Under the pieces are notes generated by a model. That model saw only the letters and a program-made list of their open reading frames with translations, was not told the DNA's origin and searched no databases. A stretch of 64,000 nucleotides of DNA from Haemophilus haemolyticus_M. Lineage in GTDB: Bacteria > Pseudomonadota > Gammaproteobacteria > Enterobacterales > Pasteurellaceae. Made by a program: the position numbers and the translations under genes. How positions within the stretch are numbered: the first letter of the stretch is position 1; each line of letters opens with the position of its first letter. The DNA is taken from the NCBI RefSeq assembly GCF_003490935.1, contig NZ_QQGD01000002.1, positions 124,001 to 188,000 of the forward strand, written 5' to 3'. This document shows positions 16,931-25,789 of the stretch, piece by piece.

Positions 16931-16990
16931 AGCCTTGATTTAACAGCCTAACCTTTTGGAGTTTGCTGAATTATCAAGGCTTTATTTTTT
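16931..16990 (+). terminator. Hairpin with T run after the IS relic
   Basis: AGCCTTGAT (16931-16939) and ATCAAGGCT (16973-16981) can pair and are followed by TTATTTTTT. The right arm and T run probably belong to the original udp terminator. Confidence 0.5.
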
Positions 16991-17290
16991 CTATCTAAAA
17001 TGATGATAATTATAATGATACCCGACACTTGGGACTACAGGAATAACTGGTAGCGAACTTCTCACTCGAGTTCTAACCTTATTATCACTCGCATTCAATT
17101 TTAAGTTAGTATCAACTTGACTTGCCACTTTATCTTTCTGTGCCTGAGTAACCGTATTACCACTTGTTACACGAGCATTATACTCTTGCACAGCCTTCAT
17201 ATCATAAACACCGCCACCAGTTTGTTCTGGTTGAGATGAACATGCTGCTAAACCTAAGATTGCACAACTAACAAAAACTATTTTTCTCAT
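16991..17290 (-). CDS. Small putative lipoprotein, function unknown
   Basis: A 99-residue protein. Its N-terminus MRKIVFVSCAILGLAAC is a lipoprotein signal peptide with lipobox LAAC, so Cys17 should be lipidated. The mature part is short, polar and unstructured-looking, with a Val/Pro-rich segment (VIPVVPSVGYHY) and an aromatic/His tail. I recognise no family. It lies ten bases downstream of another small exported protein gene on the same strand, so the two look like one unit. The start at 17290 is preceded by AGGATGATTTA. Confidence 0.7.
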   Translation of the reverse strand: MRKIVFVSCAILGLAACSSQPEQTGGGVYDMKAVQEYNARVTSGNTVTQAQKDKVASQVDTNLKLNASDNKVRTRVRSSLPVIPVVPSVGYHYNYHHFR

Positions 17291-17299
17291 TAAATCATC

Positions 17300-17830
17300 C
17301 TATTTACAAATTACGTCAGTTAATACAGCCCTACCTTCTGATACATAATTCGCTGCTTTTTCCTTTAATGTTTTATTTTCTTTTAACTGAATACGCTTAG
17401 ATAAATCTTTATCTGTAATTGAATAAACTGGTACATAACTTAAATTTTGAGGATCTTTTTGATTATAAATCGTCGCCCCCGTTACACTGCCGTAATATTC
17501 ACTTTTATCATTTGGTGAAAGATAATTGTGAGTTGAATTTGTGTAATCCACACCTCTTTTCACTTTAAATCCTTGACAAATGCCAGCTGGAGACTCAAAA
17601 ACACTCTCAGATGAACTCATCTCGTCAATTTTATAAACTTTTAACTCAATACTTTGTGCAAGCTTCTGCACATCATTACCAGAAACATCAGAATTAAAAG
17701 CCTTTTTATCTTTTTCATCAACATAAGTTACTGAGCTAGACATTCCTTCTGCAAGAGATAAGCGTGGTATAAGCAAGCTAATCAGCATACAACAAAATAA
17801 AGAAAAAAATGTGTGATTTTTATAATCCAT
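17300..17830 (-). CDS. Small exported protein, function unknown
   Basis: A 176-residue protein with a signal peptide (residues 1-28, hydrophobic core FSLFCCMLISLLIP, probable cleavage after LSLA). The mature part has two Cys (in GICQG and at VICK near the C-terminus) that could form a disulfide in the periplasm. I do not recognise a family. It is followed by the small lipoprotein gene at 16991-17290 with a ten-base gap, and the ccm operon ends upstream of it on the same strand. The start at 17830 has a GGAAAACGGGAA leader. Confidence 0.7.
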   Translation of the reverse strand: MDYKNHTFFSLFCCMLISLLIPRLSLAEGMSSSVTYVDEKDKKAFNSDVSGNDVQKLAQSIELKVYKIDEMSSSESVFESPAGICQGFKVKRGVDYTNSTHNYLSPNDKSEYYGSVTGATIYNQKDPQNLSYVPVYSITDKDLSKRIQLKENKTLKEKAANYVSEGRAVLTDVICK

Positions 17831-17941
17831 TTCCCGTTTTCCTTAATATCCTGGACTGTATTTCTCACATGAAATACTAACAACTAACCACATGCCAACA
17901 ACACCAAAGCACTATACCAAAAAGACTTATATGATACTAGG

Positions 17942-18859
17942 TTATTTTTCAGGGGTAATACTTTTTGATTTTTCTTCGTTTTGAGCTTCTAAAGCATCAC
18001 GCGCAGCACGAATACTTTTTTCAATTAGTGGAACACGCTCATCATCTTTAGGCATTAAGCGCAGCATCATCGCCCAAGTCACTGCAGCCATTTTATAATC
18101 TTCCGTTTCAAAGTAACGGAATGCGAGCAGACTTAACGCCTCAACATTAGTGTGATCTTGACGAATCACTTGACGCAATAAATCGCCACCTTTAAGTTTA
18201 TCAGTCGCGTCTTCAGAGAACATCAATATACGAGCATAACCTAATTTATATTGCACATTATCTGGTTCGAGTTTATTAGCCTTTTGATAGCTATCAAATG
18301 CCAAACGCGCATCACCTAAATTCATCCCAATTTGACCAAGCATCCACCATTTTTTTGCATCAGTTGGATTTTTCTGCAAATCGATTCGAAGTGCGGTAGA
18401 AAATTGCTGCATTTCTGCATCAGAAAATGGATTTTTATCTTCATCTTTCATTCGATCAAAGAAATAGGGCAATTTCGCATAAGTTTGCTCTAACATAGAT
18501 TCGGCTTGCCAAGATCCCACCATAAAATAAGAAGAGCCCGCGATAATTCCTAGCGCCAACACGCCAGATACAAACCATACTTTCCCATAAGATTTGCCTA
18601 AAAAATCCACATTCTCTTGAACCTTGCTCGGAACATCATCAAGCAAAGTTTTCTGTAATTCTTGTTTAAGTTGTTCAACATTTTCAACTAAACCTTGGGA
18701 ATTATCTTGCTCAATTTCTTCCAAGCGTGAGAAATATAACGCCTTATTTAAATCATCACGTTTTTGCCCATGTTTCGCTTTGAATTGACGTAATAAAGGA
18801 TAAAAACAAATTAACGCCACAACTAAAGTGGTTAATATAAAAATTAATGCAAAATTCAT
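17942..18859 (-). CDS. ccmI: Cytochrome c biogenesis protein CcmI (TPR)
   Basis: The last ccm gene. The 305-residue protein has two membrane helices (about residues 3-20 and 93-112) and a periplasmic C-terminal tetratricopeptide domain (about 165-290, with KKWWMLGQIGMNLGDARLAFDSYQKANKLEPDN). In this family the TPR part holds unfolded apocytochrome c for the haem lyase complex CcmFH. In E. coli it is fused to CcmH; here the two are separate genes that abut directly, as in several other bacteria. The cytochromes NapB and NapC encoded later in the window are likely clients. Confidence 0.92.
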   Translation of the reverse strand: MNFALIFILTTLVVALICFYPLLRQFKAKHGQKRDDLNKALYFSRLEEIEQDNSQGLVENVEQLKQELQKTLLDDVPSKVQENVDFLGKSYGKVWFVSGVLALGIIAGSSYFMVGSWQAESMLEQTYAKLPYFFDRMKDEDKNPFSDAEMQQFSTALRIDLQKNPTDAKKWWMLGQIGMNLGDARLAFDSYQKANKLEPDNVQYKLGYARILMFSEDATDKLKGGDLLRQVIRQDHTNVEALSLLAFRYFETEDYKMAAVTWAMMLRLMPKDDERVPLIEKSIRAARDALEAQNEEKSKSITPEK

Positions 18860-19321
18860 CTATTTATCCTTGTTTAATAATTCTGCCAAACGCGCATTAT
18901 CTTCATCCGTTAAAACATCTTGGGATTTCACCGCACTTTGAGCTTTTGGTTTACGTTTTAATAAAAATACTACGCCTAACAACACAAGCAATAATGGGGC
19001 AATCCATAGCACTAATGTACTCGCTGTCATAGGTGGATCGTAAGTTACAAAATTGCCATAGCGCGCCACCATATAATCCACAACGTCATTTTTAGATTTG
19101 CCTTCTTGTAAAAGCTCAAATACTTTGCCACGCATATCCACAGCAATAGTTGCGTTGGAATCCGCAATATTGTTATTTTGACATTGAGGGCAACGCAAAT
19201 ATTGTGTTAATTGATGGTAATCACTCTCTTGCTGTGGAGAACTAAAATTAAGCGCATCAATGGATGAAAACGCCACTGAGCTAAACAAAAGTGCGGTTAA
19301 AAATAGCCATATTTTTTTCAT
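18860..19321 (-). CDS. ccmH: Cytochrome c maturation thiol oxidoreductase CcmH
   Basis: A 153-residue periplasmic protein with a signal peptide, the redox pair Cys44/Cys47 in LRCPQCQNNNIADSNA, and one C-terminal membrane helix (about 103-122). CcmH keeps the CXXCH thiols of apocytochromes reduced for haem attachment. It corresponds to the N-terminal half of E. coli CcmH; the TPR half is the adjoining ccmI. Its first base overlaps the last base of ccmG, so translation is coupled. Confidence 0.95.
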   Translation of the reverse strand: MKKIWLFLTALLFSSVAFSSIDALNFSSPQQESDYHQLTQYLRCPQCQNNNIADSNATIAVDMRGKVFELLQEGKSKNDVVDYMVARYGNFVTYDPPMTASTLVLWIAPLLLVLLGVVFLLKRKPKAQSAVKSQDVLTDEDNARLAELLNKDK

Positions 19322-19866
19322 TATTGTTGCTCCGAAAGTTTGTCATAAATTGGTTTTAAAGTCTGAGTCCAAACTTTCTCGTTTACATCACCGGCATAAC
19401 GATAATGAATCACGCCTTTTCCATCTACAATGAACGTTTCTGGCGCACCATATACTCCTAAGTCCAAACCGAAAGAACCTTTTTCATCTTTTAAAACAAC
19501 TTTATAAGGATTGCCAAGATCTTTTAGCCACTTCATTGCTTTAGGTGATTCATCTTTATAATCTAAACCGATAATTCGCACACCATCTTTAGCAAGTTTG
19601 TTTAAATATTGATGTTCGGCATAACAAGTCGGACACCAAGTCGCCCACACATTAAGCAAAACGGGCTTACCTTGTTGAAACAATTCAGTCGTGTAAGCTT
19701 TATTTTCAAAAAGCTCCGTTAAATTTTTTGCTGGCACAGGCTTTCCAACCAAAGCAGACTCTAATGCTTTAATATCTTCACCTTGCGCATTACGTTTTAA
19801 TTGCACTAAAAAGGCAATTGTTATCGATAAAAAGAGAATAAGAGGAACGAGTAATTTTTTTTTCAT
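19321..19866 (-). CDS. ccmG: Thiol:disulfide interchange protein CcmG/DsbE
   Basis: A 181-residue membrane-anchored periplasmic thioredoxin-like protein. An N-terminal anchor covers residues 4-22, and the active site is WATWCPTC with Cys78/Cys81. The GAPETF segment with the cis-Pro type loop (about 137-142) is typical of CcmG. It reduces CcmH and apocytochrome thiols using electrons from DsbD. It lies between ccmF and ccmH, separated from ccmF by about 110 bases, which contain an uptake sequence but no gene. Confidence 0.95.
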   Translation of the reverse strand: MKKKLLVPLILFLSITIAFLVQLKRNAQGEDIKALESALVGKPVPAKNLTELFENKAYTTELFQQGKPVLLNVWATWCPTCYAEHQYLNKLAKDGVRIIGLDYKDESPKAMKWLKDLGNPYKVVLKDEKGSFGLDLGVYGAPETFIVDGKGVIHYRYAGDVNEKVWTQTLKPIYDKLSEQQ

Positions 19867-19978
19867 TTTTTACCGCACTTTAAATATAAAAAAACAAAGT
19901 AAGTTTTTATAAAGCCTTCATTGTTCACACAAGCTAATTAAAAGTTAAGGAACACCTTAATCGAGATGCGCCGCCATA

Positions 19979-21925
19979 TTATTTTTTCAATAAAGCGTTA
20001 AATCGATAGCGTCTATCGAACATACACAACAATCCACCTAACGCCATAAACAAGCCGCCAATCCAAATCCAACGAATAAACGGCTTGTAATATAAGCGTA
20101 ACGCCCAAGAATTATCCTCAAGTTTTTCACCAAGTGCCACATAAAGATCTCGAGTTAAACCACCAGCAATGGCAGCTTCTGTCATAGACATACGACTTAC
20201 TGTGTAAAAACGTTTTTCTGCGAATAAACTTGTCTCTGGTTGCCCATCTTTCGAAATATCAATTTGCGCTTTTCCACCAACATAATTTGGACCATTCGCG
20301 TCCGTCACACCTGCGAATTTAAAATCGTAACGACCAATTTGTGCACTCTCGCCGACTTTCATTCGAACATCACGTTCTACGCTAAAGTTTTGGCTAAATG
20401 CGATACCCCATACGGTCATTGCTACACCTAAGTGAGCTAACATCATTCCCCAATGAGAACGAGATAGTTTGCGTACGCCCACAAAGAATGGTTCACGATG
20501 CGTCGCACGTTGTTGCAATTCGTAAAGCGCAAGTAACGCAATAATCACGGTCATCATTGAACCAAGCACCGAACTCACGGTAATTTTATCTTGCAAGAAG
20601 TAAGGTAACGCAAAACCTGCAATCACCATAACAAATACGCTAATAACAACAGGCGTACGAATTGCAGAAAATTGGTCTCTACGCCATTTCACCAAAGGTC
20701 CAATACCAAGCAATAATGCAAATGGTGTCATAATAATTAAGAACATTTGATCAAAGAATGGCGCACCAATAGAAATAGAACCTAAACCAAGTTGTTTGTG
20801 AACGAGCGGTAACAACGTTCCTAAGAATACAACGCAAAGTGCGGTCATTAATAAGATATTATTTAATAACAACATACTTTCACGTGAATAGCGTTCTGCA
20901 TTATCGCGAGAACGAATTTGACTTCCTTTATACGCATAGAGCGCAAGTGAACCACCAATCACCACAACGAGGTAAGCCAAAATATACAAACCACGAGTTG
21001 GATCCGATGCAAATGCGTGAACTGAAACTAAGATGCCCGAACGAACTAAGAAGGTTCCAAGTAAACAAAGTGAAAAGGCTAAAATCGCCAGTAATACCGT
21101 CCAAGCTTTGAAAGAACCACGTTTTTCTGTCACAGAAAGAGAGTGAATCAATGCTGTACCAGCAAGCCACGGCATAAACGATGAGTTTTCTACTGGATCC
21201 CAGAACCACCAGCCACCCCAGCCAAGCTCATAATAAGCCCACCAAGAACCGAGTACGATACCTAAAGTTAAAAACACCCAAGCAGCAAGCGTCCAAGGAC
21301 GTGACCAACGCGCCCAAGCTGAATCTAATTTTCCGGTAATTAAGGATGCAATCGCAAACGCAAATGCCACAGAAAAACCGACATAGCCCATATAAAGTAA
21401 TGGAGGGTGGAAAATCAAGCCTACATCTTGCAACATTGGATTGAGCTCTTTTCCGTCCACTGGGAAATCCGGGAAAGTACGCGTAAAAGGATTTGAGGTG
21501 AACAAGACGAACAACACAAAACCTACGCTAATAATCCCCATAATACCAAGCACACGAGCAACCGCTTCTTGGGGTAAATGTTTACTCAACAACGCAACGG
21601 CAGATGACCAAACGGCCAGTAGCCAAATCCACAGCAATAAAGAACCTTCGTGAGAACCCCATACGGCAGACAAACGATAATAAATAGGTAAAGCCGTATT
21701 AGAGTTATTCACCACATACTGCACACTAAAATCATTTACTGCGAATAAATAAAATAACGCAGCAAAAGCAATGCTTAAACTTGCAAATAAACCATAAGTC
21801 ATTGGGCGAGCTAGTGCCATTAATTGTGCATTGCCCTTTTCTGCCCCCCACAAAGGGAAAATCGCTAACATAAGCGATACGGCTAAACTTAAAGCCAGCG
21901 CATAATTTCCTAATTCAGCAATCAT
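19979..21925 (-). CDS. ccmF: Cytochrome c haem lyase subunit CcmF
   Basis: A 648-residue inner-membrane protein with many hydrophobic segments. The Trp-rich haem-handling WWD motif is present (GWGGWWFWDPVENSSFMPWL, about residues 234-253), and a periplasmic loop of about 100 residues precedes the last helix. CcmF takes haem from holo-CcmE and ligates it to apocytochrome c. Its start overlaps the ccmE stop by four bases (ATGA), indicating coupling. The length is close to that of E. coli CcmF. Confidence 0.97.
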   Translation of the reverse strand: MIAELGNYALALSLAVSLMLAIFPLWGAEKGNAQLMALARPMTYGLFASLSIAFAALFYLFAVNDFSVQYVVNNSNTALPIYYRLSAVWGSHEGSLLLWIWLLAVWSSAVALLSKHLPQEAVARVLGIMGIISVGFVLFVLFTSNPFTRTFPDFPVDGKELNPMLQDVGLIFHPPLLYMGYVGFSVAFAFAIASLITGKLDSAWARWSRPWTLAAWVFLTLGIVLGSWWAYYELGWGGWWFWDPVENSSFMPWLAGTALIHSLSVTEKRGSFKAWTVLLAILAFSLCLLGTFLVRSGILVSVHAFASDPTRGLYILAYLVVVIGGSLALYAYKGSQIRSRDNAERYSRESMLLLNNILLMTALCVVFLGTLLPLVHKQLGLGSISIGAPFFDQMFLIIMTPFALLLGIGPLVKWRRDQFSAIRTPVVISVFVMVIAGFALPYFLQDKITVSSVLGSMMTVIIALLALYELQQRATHREPFFVGVRKLSRSHWGMMLAHLGVAMTVWGIAFSQNFSVERDVRMKVGESAQIGRYDFKFAGVTDANGPNYVGGKAQIDISKDGQPETSLFAEKRFYTVSRMSMTEAAIAGGLTRDLYVALGEKLEDNSWALRLYYKPFIRWIWIGGLFMALGGLLCMFDRRYRFNALLKK

Positions 21926-22443
21926 TTTGCGCCTTCTTTTTCTTGACGATCACGTGTGCTTTCGCCTTTTAAATCTGCATCGCCAATCCCCATTGGTTTA
22001 TGCACTTTTTGCATTTTTTCACCTAATTCTGGTGGCACATAATTTTCATCGTGTTTAGCCAATACTTCTGTCGCAGTTAAAACGGTTGGCTGAGTTAATA
22101 CACCTTGAGCCACAATACCTTGTCCTTCACGGAAAAGATCTGGCAAAATGCCTTCATATTCAACAGTGATCGCAGGGCCAATATCATTTAAATCGAACCG
22201 CACTTTTAAGCTTTTTGGATCACGCACTACTGTGCCTTCAACTACCATACCGCCAACACGAATACGTTGCCCCACTTCTGGTTTTTGATTCGGGTTATTA
22301 TCCTTACCTTGGATCACTTCAGATGGCGTATAAAACAAGTCGATATTTTGACGTAACGCATACAGCATCAATCCACTTGCAATTGCAATGCCGAGCACAA
22401 CAAAAATGACTAATTTAAATCTGGATTTACGTCTTGGATTCAT
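21922..22443 (-). CDS. ccmE: Periplasmic haem chaperone CcmE
   Basis: A 173-residue protein with one N-terminal membrane anchor (about residues 9-29) and an OB-fold. His131 in LAKHDENY is the residue that binds haem covalently, and Tyr135 is the conserved axial ligand. It receives haem from CcmABCD and hands it to CcmF. Its start overlaps the end of ccmD by four bases and its stop overlaps ccmF. Confidence 0.97.
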   Translation of the reverse strand: MNPRRKSRFKLVIFVVLGIAIASGLMLYALRQNIDLFYTPSEVIQGKDNNPNQKPEVGQRIRVGGMVVEGTVVRDPKSLKVRFDLNDIGPAITVEYEGILPDLFREGQGIVAQGVLTQPTVLTATEVLAKHDENYVPPELGEKMQKVHKPMGIGDADLKGESTRDRQEKEGAK

Positions 22444-22643
22444 AGTGTGTTCCCTTTATTTGCTTGTTGTAAACGTTCTTCGCGTTGTTGCTCACGCAAT
22501 ACATTTTGTAACACTGTCTTGCGTTGTTTTACACTTTGAACAATTAAGGCAATAACTGCCACTAAACTTACTGCATAGGATAACCATACGTAAAAACCGT
22601 AGCCACCCATATTAAAAAAATCACTCCAAGTTTGGAAAAACAT
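22440..22643 (-). CDS. ccmD: Haem exporter protein CcmD
   Basis: A 67-residue protein with one membrane helix (about residues 14-37, YGFYVWLSYAVSLVAVIALIV) and a basic cytoplasmic tail rich in Arg and Gln. CcmD is needed to release holo-CcmE from the CcmABC complex. It lies between ccmC and ccmE and overlaps ccmE by four bases. The size and the YVWxSY motif fit the family. Confidence 0.93.
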   Translation of the reverse strand: MFFQTWSDFFNMGGYGFYVWLSYAVSLVAVIALIVQSVKQRKTVLQNVLREQQREERLQQANKGNTL

Positions 22644-22685
22644 AAAATATTCCTTATAAAAAATCGCTAAAAAACTAACCGCACG

Positions 22686-23426
22686 TTATTTCAGTGTTTG
22701 AGCCAATGCTTTAACCCAAGGACGTTTCGCATCTTCTTTCAATAATTCCACGCGATAACGAACTAAAGTAAGCCAAATATACAAGGTTAAAAAACCGAAG
22801 ATACACAAAATCAATGGAACCAACATTGGAATTGCAATGGATGGTTTTTCCAGTTTAGTGATACTCGCACCTTGATGTAACGTGTTCCACCATTCCACCG
22901 AAAAATGAATAATCGGTAAAATCACGACCGTTGTAATGCATAAAATCCCGGCAGCTTTTGCTCCTACGTTACGATCTGAAAAAGCAGAATAAAGCGCTAA
23001 GATACCAAGATAAAGAAAAAATAAAATCAATTCTGCAGTTAAGCGAGCATCCCACACCCACCAAGTGCCCCACATTGGTTTACCCCAAATTGCCCCCGTA
23101 ACAAGCGATAAAAAAGTAAACAATGCACCAATTGGCGCCATTGCAATCATGGCGAGGTGAGCTTGCTTAATTTGCCACACAAGGGCAACCACAGCAGCAA
23201 TCGCCATTGAACCATACACACCCATTGACCAAATCGCTGTCGGAACATGTACATACATAATTCGGAAACTATTGCCCTGTTGGTAATCTGCTGGGGCGAA
23301 TGCTAAACCCCATACAATGCCAACTCCGAGTAAAATAAGCGTTAAAAATGCAAATAACGGACTCAATTTACCGCAGATACGATATTGAGTTTCTGGTTTT
23401 GCATAAGGATGTAGCCACTTCCACAT
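22686..23426 (-). CDS. ccmC: Haem exporter protein CcmC
   Basis: A 246-residue six-helix inner-membrane protein. It has the periplasmic WWD motif WGTWWVWDARLT (119-130) and conserved His in YVHVPTA (about 60) and in WNTLHQG, the haem ligands of the family. CcmC loads haem onto His131 of CcmE. It is in the usual place between ccmB and ccmD in a single operon. Confidence 0.97.
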   Translation of the reverse strand: MWKWLHPYAKPETQYRICGKLSPLFAFLTLILLGVGIVWGLAFAPADYQQGNSFRIMYVHVPTAIWSMGVYGSMAIAAVVALVWQIKQAHLAMIAMAPIGALFTFLSLVTGAIWGKPMWGTWWVWDARLTAELILFFLYLGILALYSAFSDRNVGAKAAGILCITTVVILPIIHFSVEWWNTLHQGASITKLEKPSIAIPMLVPLILCIFGFLTLYIWLTLVRYRVELLKEDAKRPWVKALAQTLK

Positions 23427-23486
23427 AAAAAAGATCCTTAAAAATTAAAGAGAAAAACCACCGCACTTTTATACGGTGGAATGAAA

Positions 23487-24155
23487 TTAATTATCTAAAC
23501 TAATTCGCAGTGCCGCGGCGATGGCAAAAGGCGAAAGCGTTACTGCGCCAACCATCATGGCACCTAAAATCGCCAATTGTCCCCCATAAGGTACATTTAA
23601 TCCAGCTGCCTCTAATATTGATGATGCAAAAATTAAAACAGGAATAAACAACGGAACAACAAGCAAACTCAACAACACGCCACCTTTTCGCAATCCCACC
23701 GTTAAAGCGACGCCAATTGCACCGATACAACTCAATACAGGGGTGCCCAGTAACAATGTCAAAACCAATGCCCACCAAATATTGACCTCAAGAGAAAGCA
23801 ATAAAGCAGCAATAGGTGATAGCAAAATAAGCGGCAAACCAGTGAGCAACCAATGTGCAACGACTTTAGCCAGAGCCGTCATCGGCAAAGGCTGTGCGGT
23901 TAACATTAATTGTTCAAGAGAACCATCAATAAAATCATCACGAAACAAACGTTCAAAAGAAAGCAATGCTGAAAGTAATGCTGCTACCCATGCAATACCC
24001 GGTGCGATACGGGAAAGTAATTTAGGATCCGGCCCAATAACAAGCGGAAACAAAGTAATCACAAGCAAAAAGAACCATAGCGGATTTAAAATTTCCGCAT
24101 TTTTGCGCATCGCAATTTGAAGTTCCCGTTTAATTATCTCTAAAAAAATCATCAA
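23487..24155 (-). CDS. ccmB: Haem exporter permease CcmB
   Basis: A 222-residue membrane protein with about six hydrophobic helices and the cytoplasmic LFRDDFIDGSLEQLML signature that contacts the ATPase CcmA. CcmAB is an ABC transporter whose ATP hydrolysis drives release of holo-CcmE. It follows ccmA by one base. The start at 24155 has weak upstream complementarity to rRNA, which fits translational coupling to ccmA. Confidence 0.96.
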   Translation of the reverse strand: MMIFLEIIKRELQIAMRKNAEILNPLWFFLLVITLFPLVIGPDPKLLSRIAPGIAWVAALLSALLSFERLFRDDFIDGSLEQLMLTAQPLPMTALAKVVAHWLLTGLPLILLSPIAALLLSLEVNIWWALVLTLLLGTPVLSCIGAIGVALTVGLRKGGVLLSLLVVPLFIPVLIFASSILEAAGLNVPYGGQLAILGAMMVGAVTLSPFAIAAALRISLDN

Positions 24156-24156
24156 G

Positions 24157-24795
24157 TTATTCCGCTTTATAAGCCGCTAAATTCAATTTTTGCAGATGAG
24201 AACTTGGCACTTCTTGGTGGCTGGTCAATAATACAATACCTCCACGTTGAGCATGCTCATCAAAAAGTGCGGTTAGAATTTCCACGCCTTTTTTATCAAT
24301 CGCAGTAAAGGGCTCATCTAAAATCCATAAGGGCGCTTGAGACAGCCATAAGCGACCTAACGCGATACGTTTTTGTTGCCCTGCAGAAAGTTGTGCAGCG
24401 GGCAAATCTTCTCGACCTAACAATCCCACTTTCTCAAGCAAATCCCACAAAATATCAGTATTTTGCTCCGCTTGACTAATTCGTTGATAAAACTGCAAAT
24501 TTTCCCACGCGGTTAATTCTGGTTTAACACCCGAAAGATGACCCAAATAAAGCAAATTCTGATGATACTGCTCACGTTGTTTATAAATTGCTTCAGCATC
24601 CCACCGCACTTCGCCTTCTAAAGGTTGAGCTAAACCCGCAAGAATACGTAATAAACTGGTTTTACCTATGCCGTTATGCCCTTCAATTTGTACAAAATCA
24701 CCGCTATTAAAATCGCAAGTCAAAGCACGAAAAAGTACTCGCTCACCACGTTGGCAGGATAAATTTTGCAGAGATAACTTGTGTGGTTCAAACAT
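24157..24795 (-). CDS. ccmA: Cytochrome c biogenesis ATP-binding protein CcmA
   Basis: A 212-residue ABC ATPase. Walker A is GHNGIGKT (39-46), the signature is LSAGQQKR (about 136-143), Walker B/DEP is LWILDEPFTAID, and the H-loop is LLTSHQE. It is the first gene of the nine-gene ccmABCDEFGHI cluster, which supplies c-type cytochromes such as NapB/NapC. The start is the ATG at 24795. The operon promoter should lie in the 260 bases shared with divergent sodA. Confidence 0.96.
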   Translation of the reverse strand: MFEPHKLSLQNLSCQRGERVLFRALTCDFNSGDFVQIEGHNGIGKTSLLRILAGLAQPLEGEVRWDAEAIYKQREQYHQNLLYLGHLSGVKPELTAWENLQFYQRISQAEQNTDILWDLLEKVGLLGREDLPAAQLSAGQQKRIALGRLWLSQAPLWILDEPFTAIDKKGVEILTALFDEHAQRGGIVLLTSHQEVPSSHLQKLNLAAYKAE

Positions 24796-24961
24796 AATTG
24801 CAAAGGGAAAATAAAAAGTGGCGGTATTCTATCACAAGAGAAATATTTGACGAGATTTTAGCCCCCAAAACAGATAACTCTTTAGGTGTAGATCGACAGG
24901 TTTATTGATTTAAAACAAGGTTTAATAAATTCGTCTATTAATGTAAAAGGAAAAACATTTA

Positions 24962-24990
24962 ATGATCTAAATCAAAATTTTTGCTATTAT
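24962..24990 (+). promoter_or_regulatory. FNR-like site overlapping the sodA promoter
   Basis: ATGATCTAAATCAA (24962-24975) matches the FNR consensus TTGAT-N4-ATCAA at 9 of 10 positions. A likely -10 box TATTAT (24985-24990) follows, which puts the site across the -35 region. That arrangement would repress sodA without oxygen. The match is by eye only. Confidence 0.55.
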
Positions 24991-25059
24991 TTGCCCAATT
25001 TTGGTTATAGACCAAAACCCTCAACGAAATTTGTCTTTACATAATAGAAGGAATAAATT

Positions 25060-25707
25060 ATGGCTTACACTCTACCCGAATTAGGCTACGCCTACGATGC
25101 ATTAGAACCACATTTCGATGCGCAAACAATGGAAATCCACCACAGCAAACACCACCAAGCTTATGTAAACAATGCAAACGCTGCATTAGAAGGTTTACCA
25201 GCTGAATTAGTGGAAATGTGCCCGGGTCAATTAGTTTCTAACCTTGACAAAATCCCTGCAGAAAAACGTGGCGTATTACGCAATAACGCAGGCGGTCATG
25301 CAAACCACAGCTTATTCTGGAAAGGTTTGAAAAAAGGCACAACCTTACAGGGCGCATTAAAAGATGCTATCGAACGTGATTTCGGTTCTGTAGATGCATT
25401 TAAAGCAGAATTTGAAAAAGCAGCAGCAACTCGTTTTGGTTCAGGTTGGGCGTGGTTAGTATTAACTGCTGAAGGTAAATTGGCAGTGGTATCAACAGCA
25501 AACCAAGATAACCCATTAATGGGTAAAGAAGTGGCAGGTTGTGAAGGTTTCCCACTTTTAGGTTTAGACGTTTGGGAACACGCTTACTACTTAAAATTCC
25601 AAAACCGTCGTCCAGATTACATTAAAGAATTCTGGAACGTGGTAAACTGGGATTTCGTCGCAGAACGTTTTGAACAAAAAACAGCACACTGCAACTGTGC
25701 AAAATAA
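25060..25707 (+). CDS. sodA: Manganese superoxide dismutase
   Basis: SodA converts superoxide to oxygen and peroxide in the cytoplasm. The 215-residue protein has metal ligands His27 (MEIHHSKHH), His83 (ANHSLFWKGL), and Asp and His in GLDVWEHAYYLKF. The Gly pair before ANHS, and the overall sequence, favour the Mn form. The start at 25060 follows AGAAGGAATAAATT. The short Cys-containing tail AHCNCAK is unusual for the family. An FNR-like site upstream suggests anaerobic repression. Confidence 0.96.
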   Translation: MAYTLPELGYAYDALEPHFDAQTMEIHHSKHHQAYVNNANAALEGLPAELVEMCPGQLVSNLDKIPAEKRGVLRNNAGGHANHSLFWKGLKKGTTLQGALKDAIERDFGSVDAFKAEFEKAAATRFGSGWAWLVLTAEGKLAVVSTANQDNPLMGKEVAGCEGFPLLGLDVWEHAYYLKFQNRRPDYIKEFWNVVNWDFVAERFEQKTAHCNCAK

Positions 25708-25718
25708 TCAATATTAAA

Positions 25719-25746
25719 GAAGCCTAGCAAACGCTAGGCTTTTCTT
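25719..25746 (+). terminator. sodA terminator
   Basis: AGCCTAGC (25721-25728) and GCTAGGCT (25733-25740) form a tight stem with a four-base loop, followed by TTTCTTCTTT. Confidence 0.9.
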
Positions 25747-25789
25747 CTTTCCCTATACTCAATATATAAAAGTGCGGTGAAAACGACTA

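Larger units (their letters stand above)
16234..16970 (+). mobile_element. Eroded IS3-family (IS150-like) insertion sequence
   Basis: The interval is a decayed transposon about 740 bases long, versus about 1.2-1.5 kb for an intact IS3-family element. The left end carries CACCCAAAAGTTGAC, and the right end AACAGCCTAACCTTTTGG (16942-16959) is the complementary type of terminal repeat. Inside are a piece of orfA (16285-16452) and a frameshifted piece of orfB (16733-16917). No full transposase is left, so it cannot move by itself. A related terminal repeat stands alone at 25790, at the edge of the accessory island. Confidence 0.8.
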
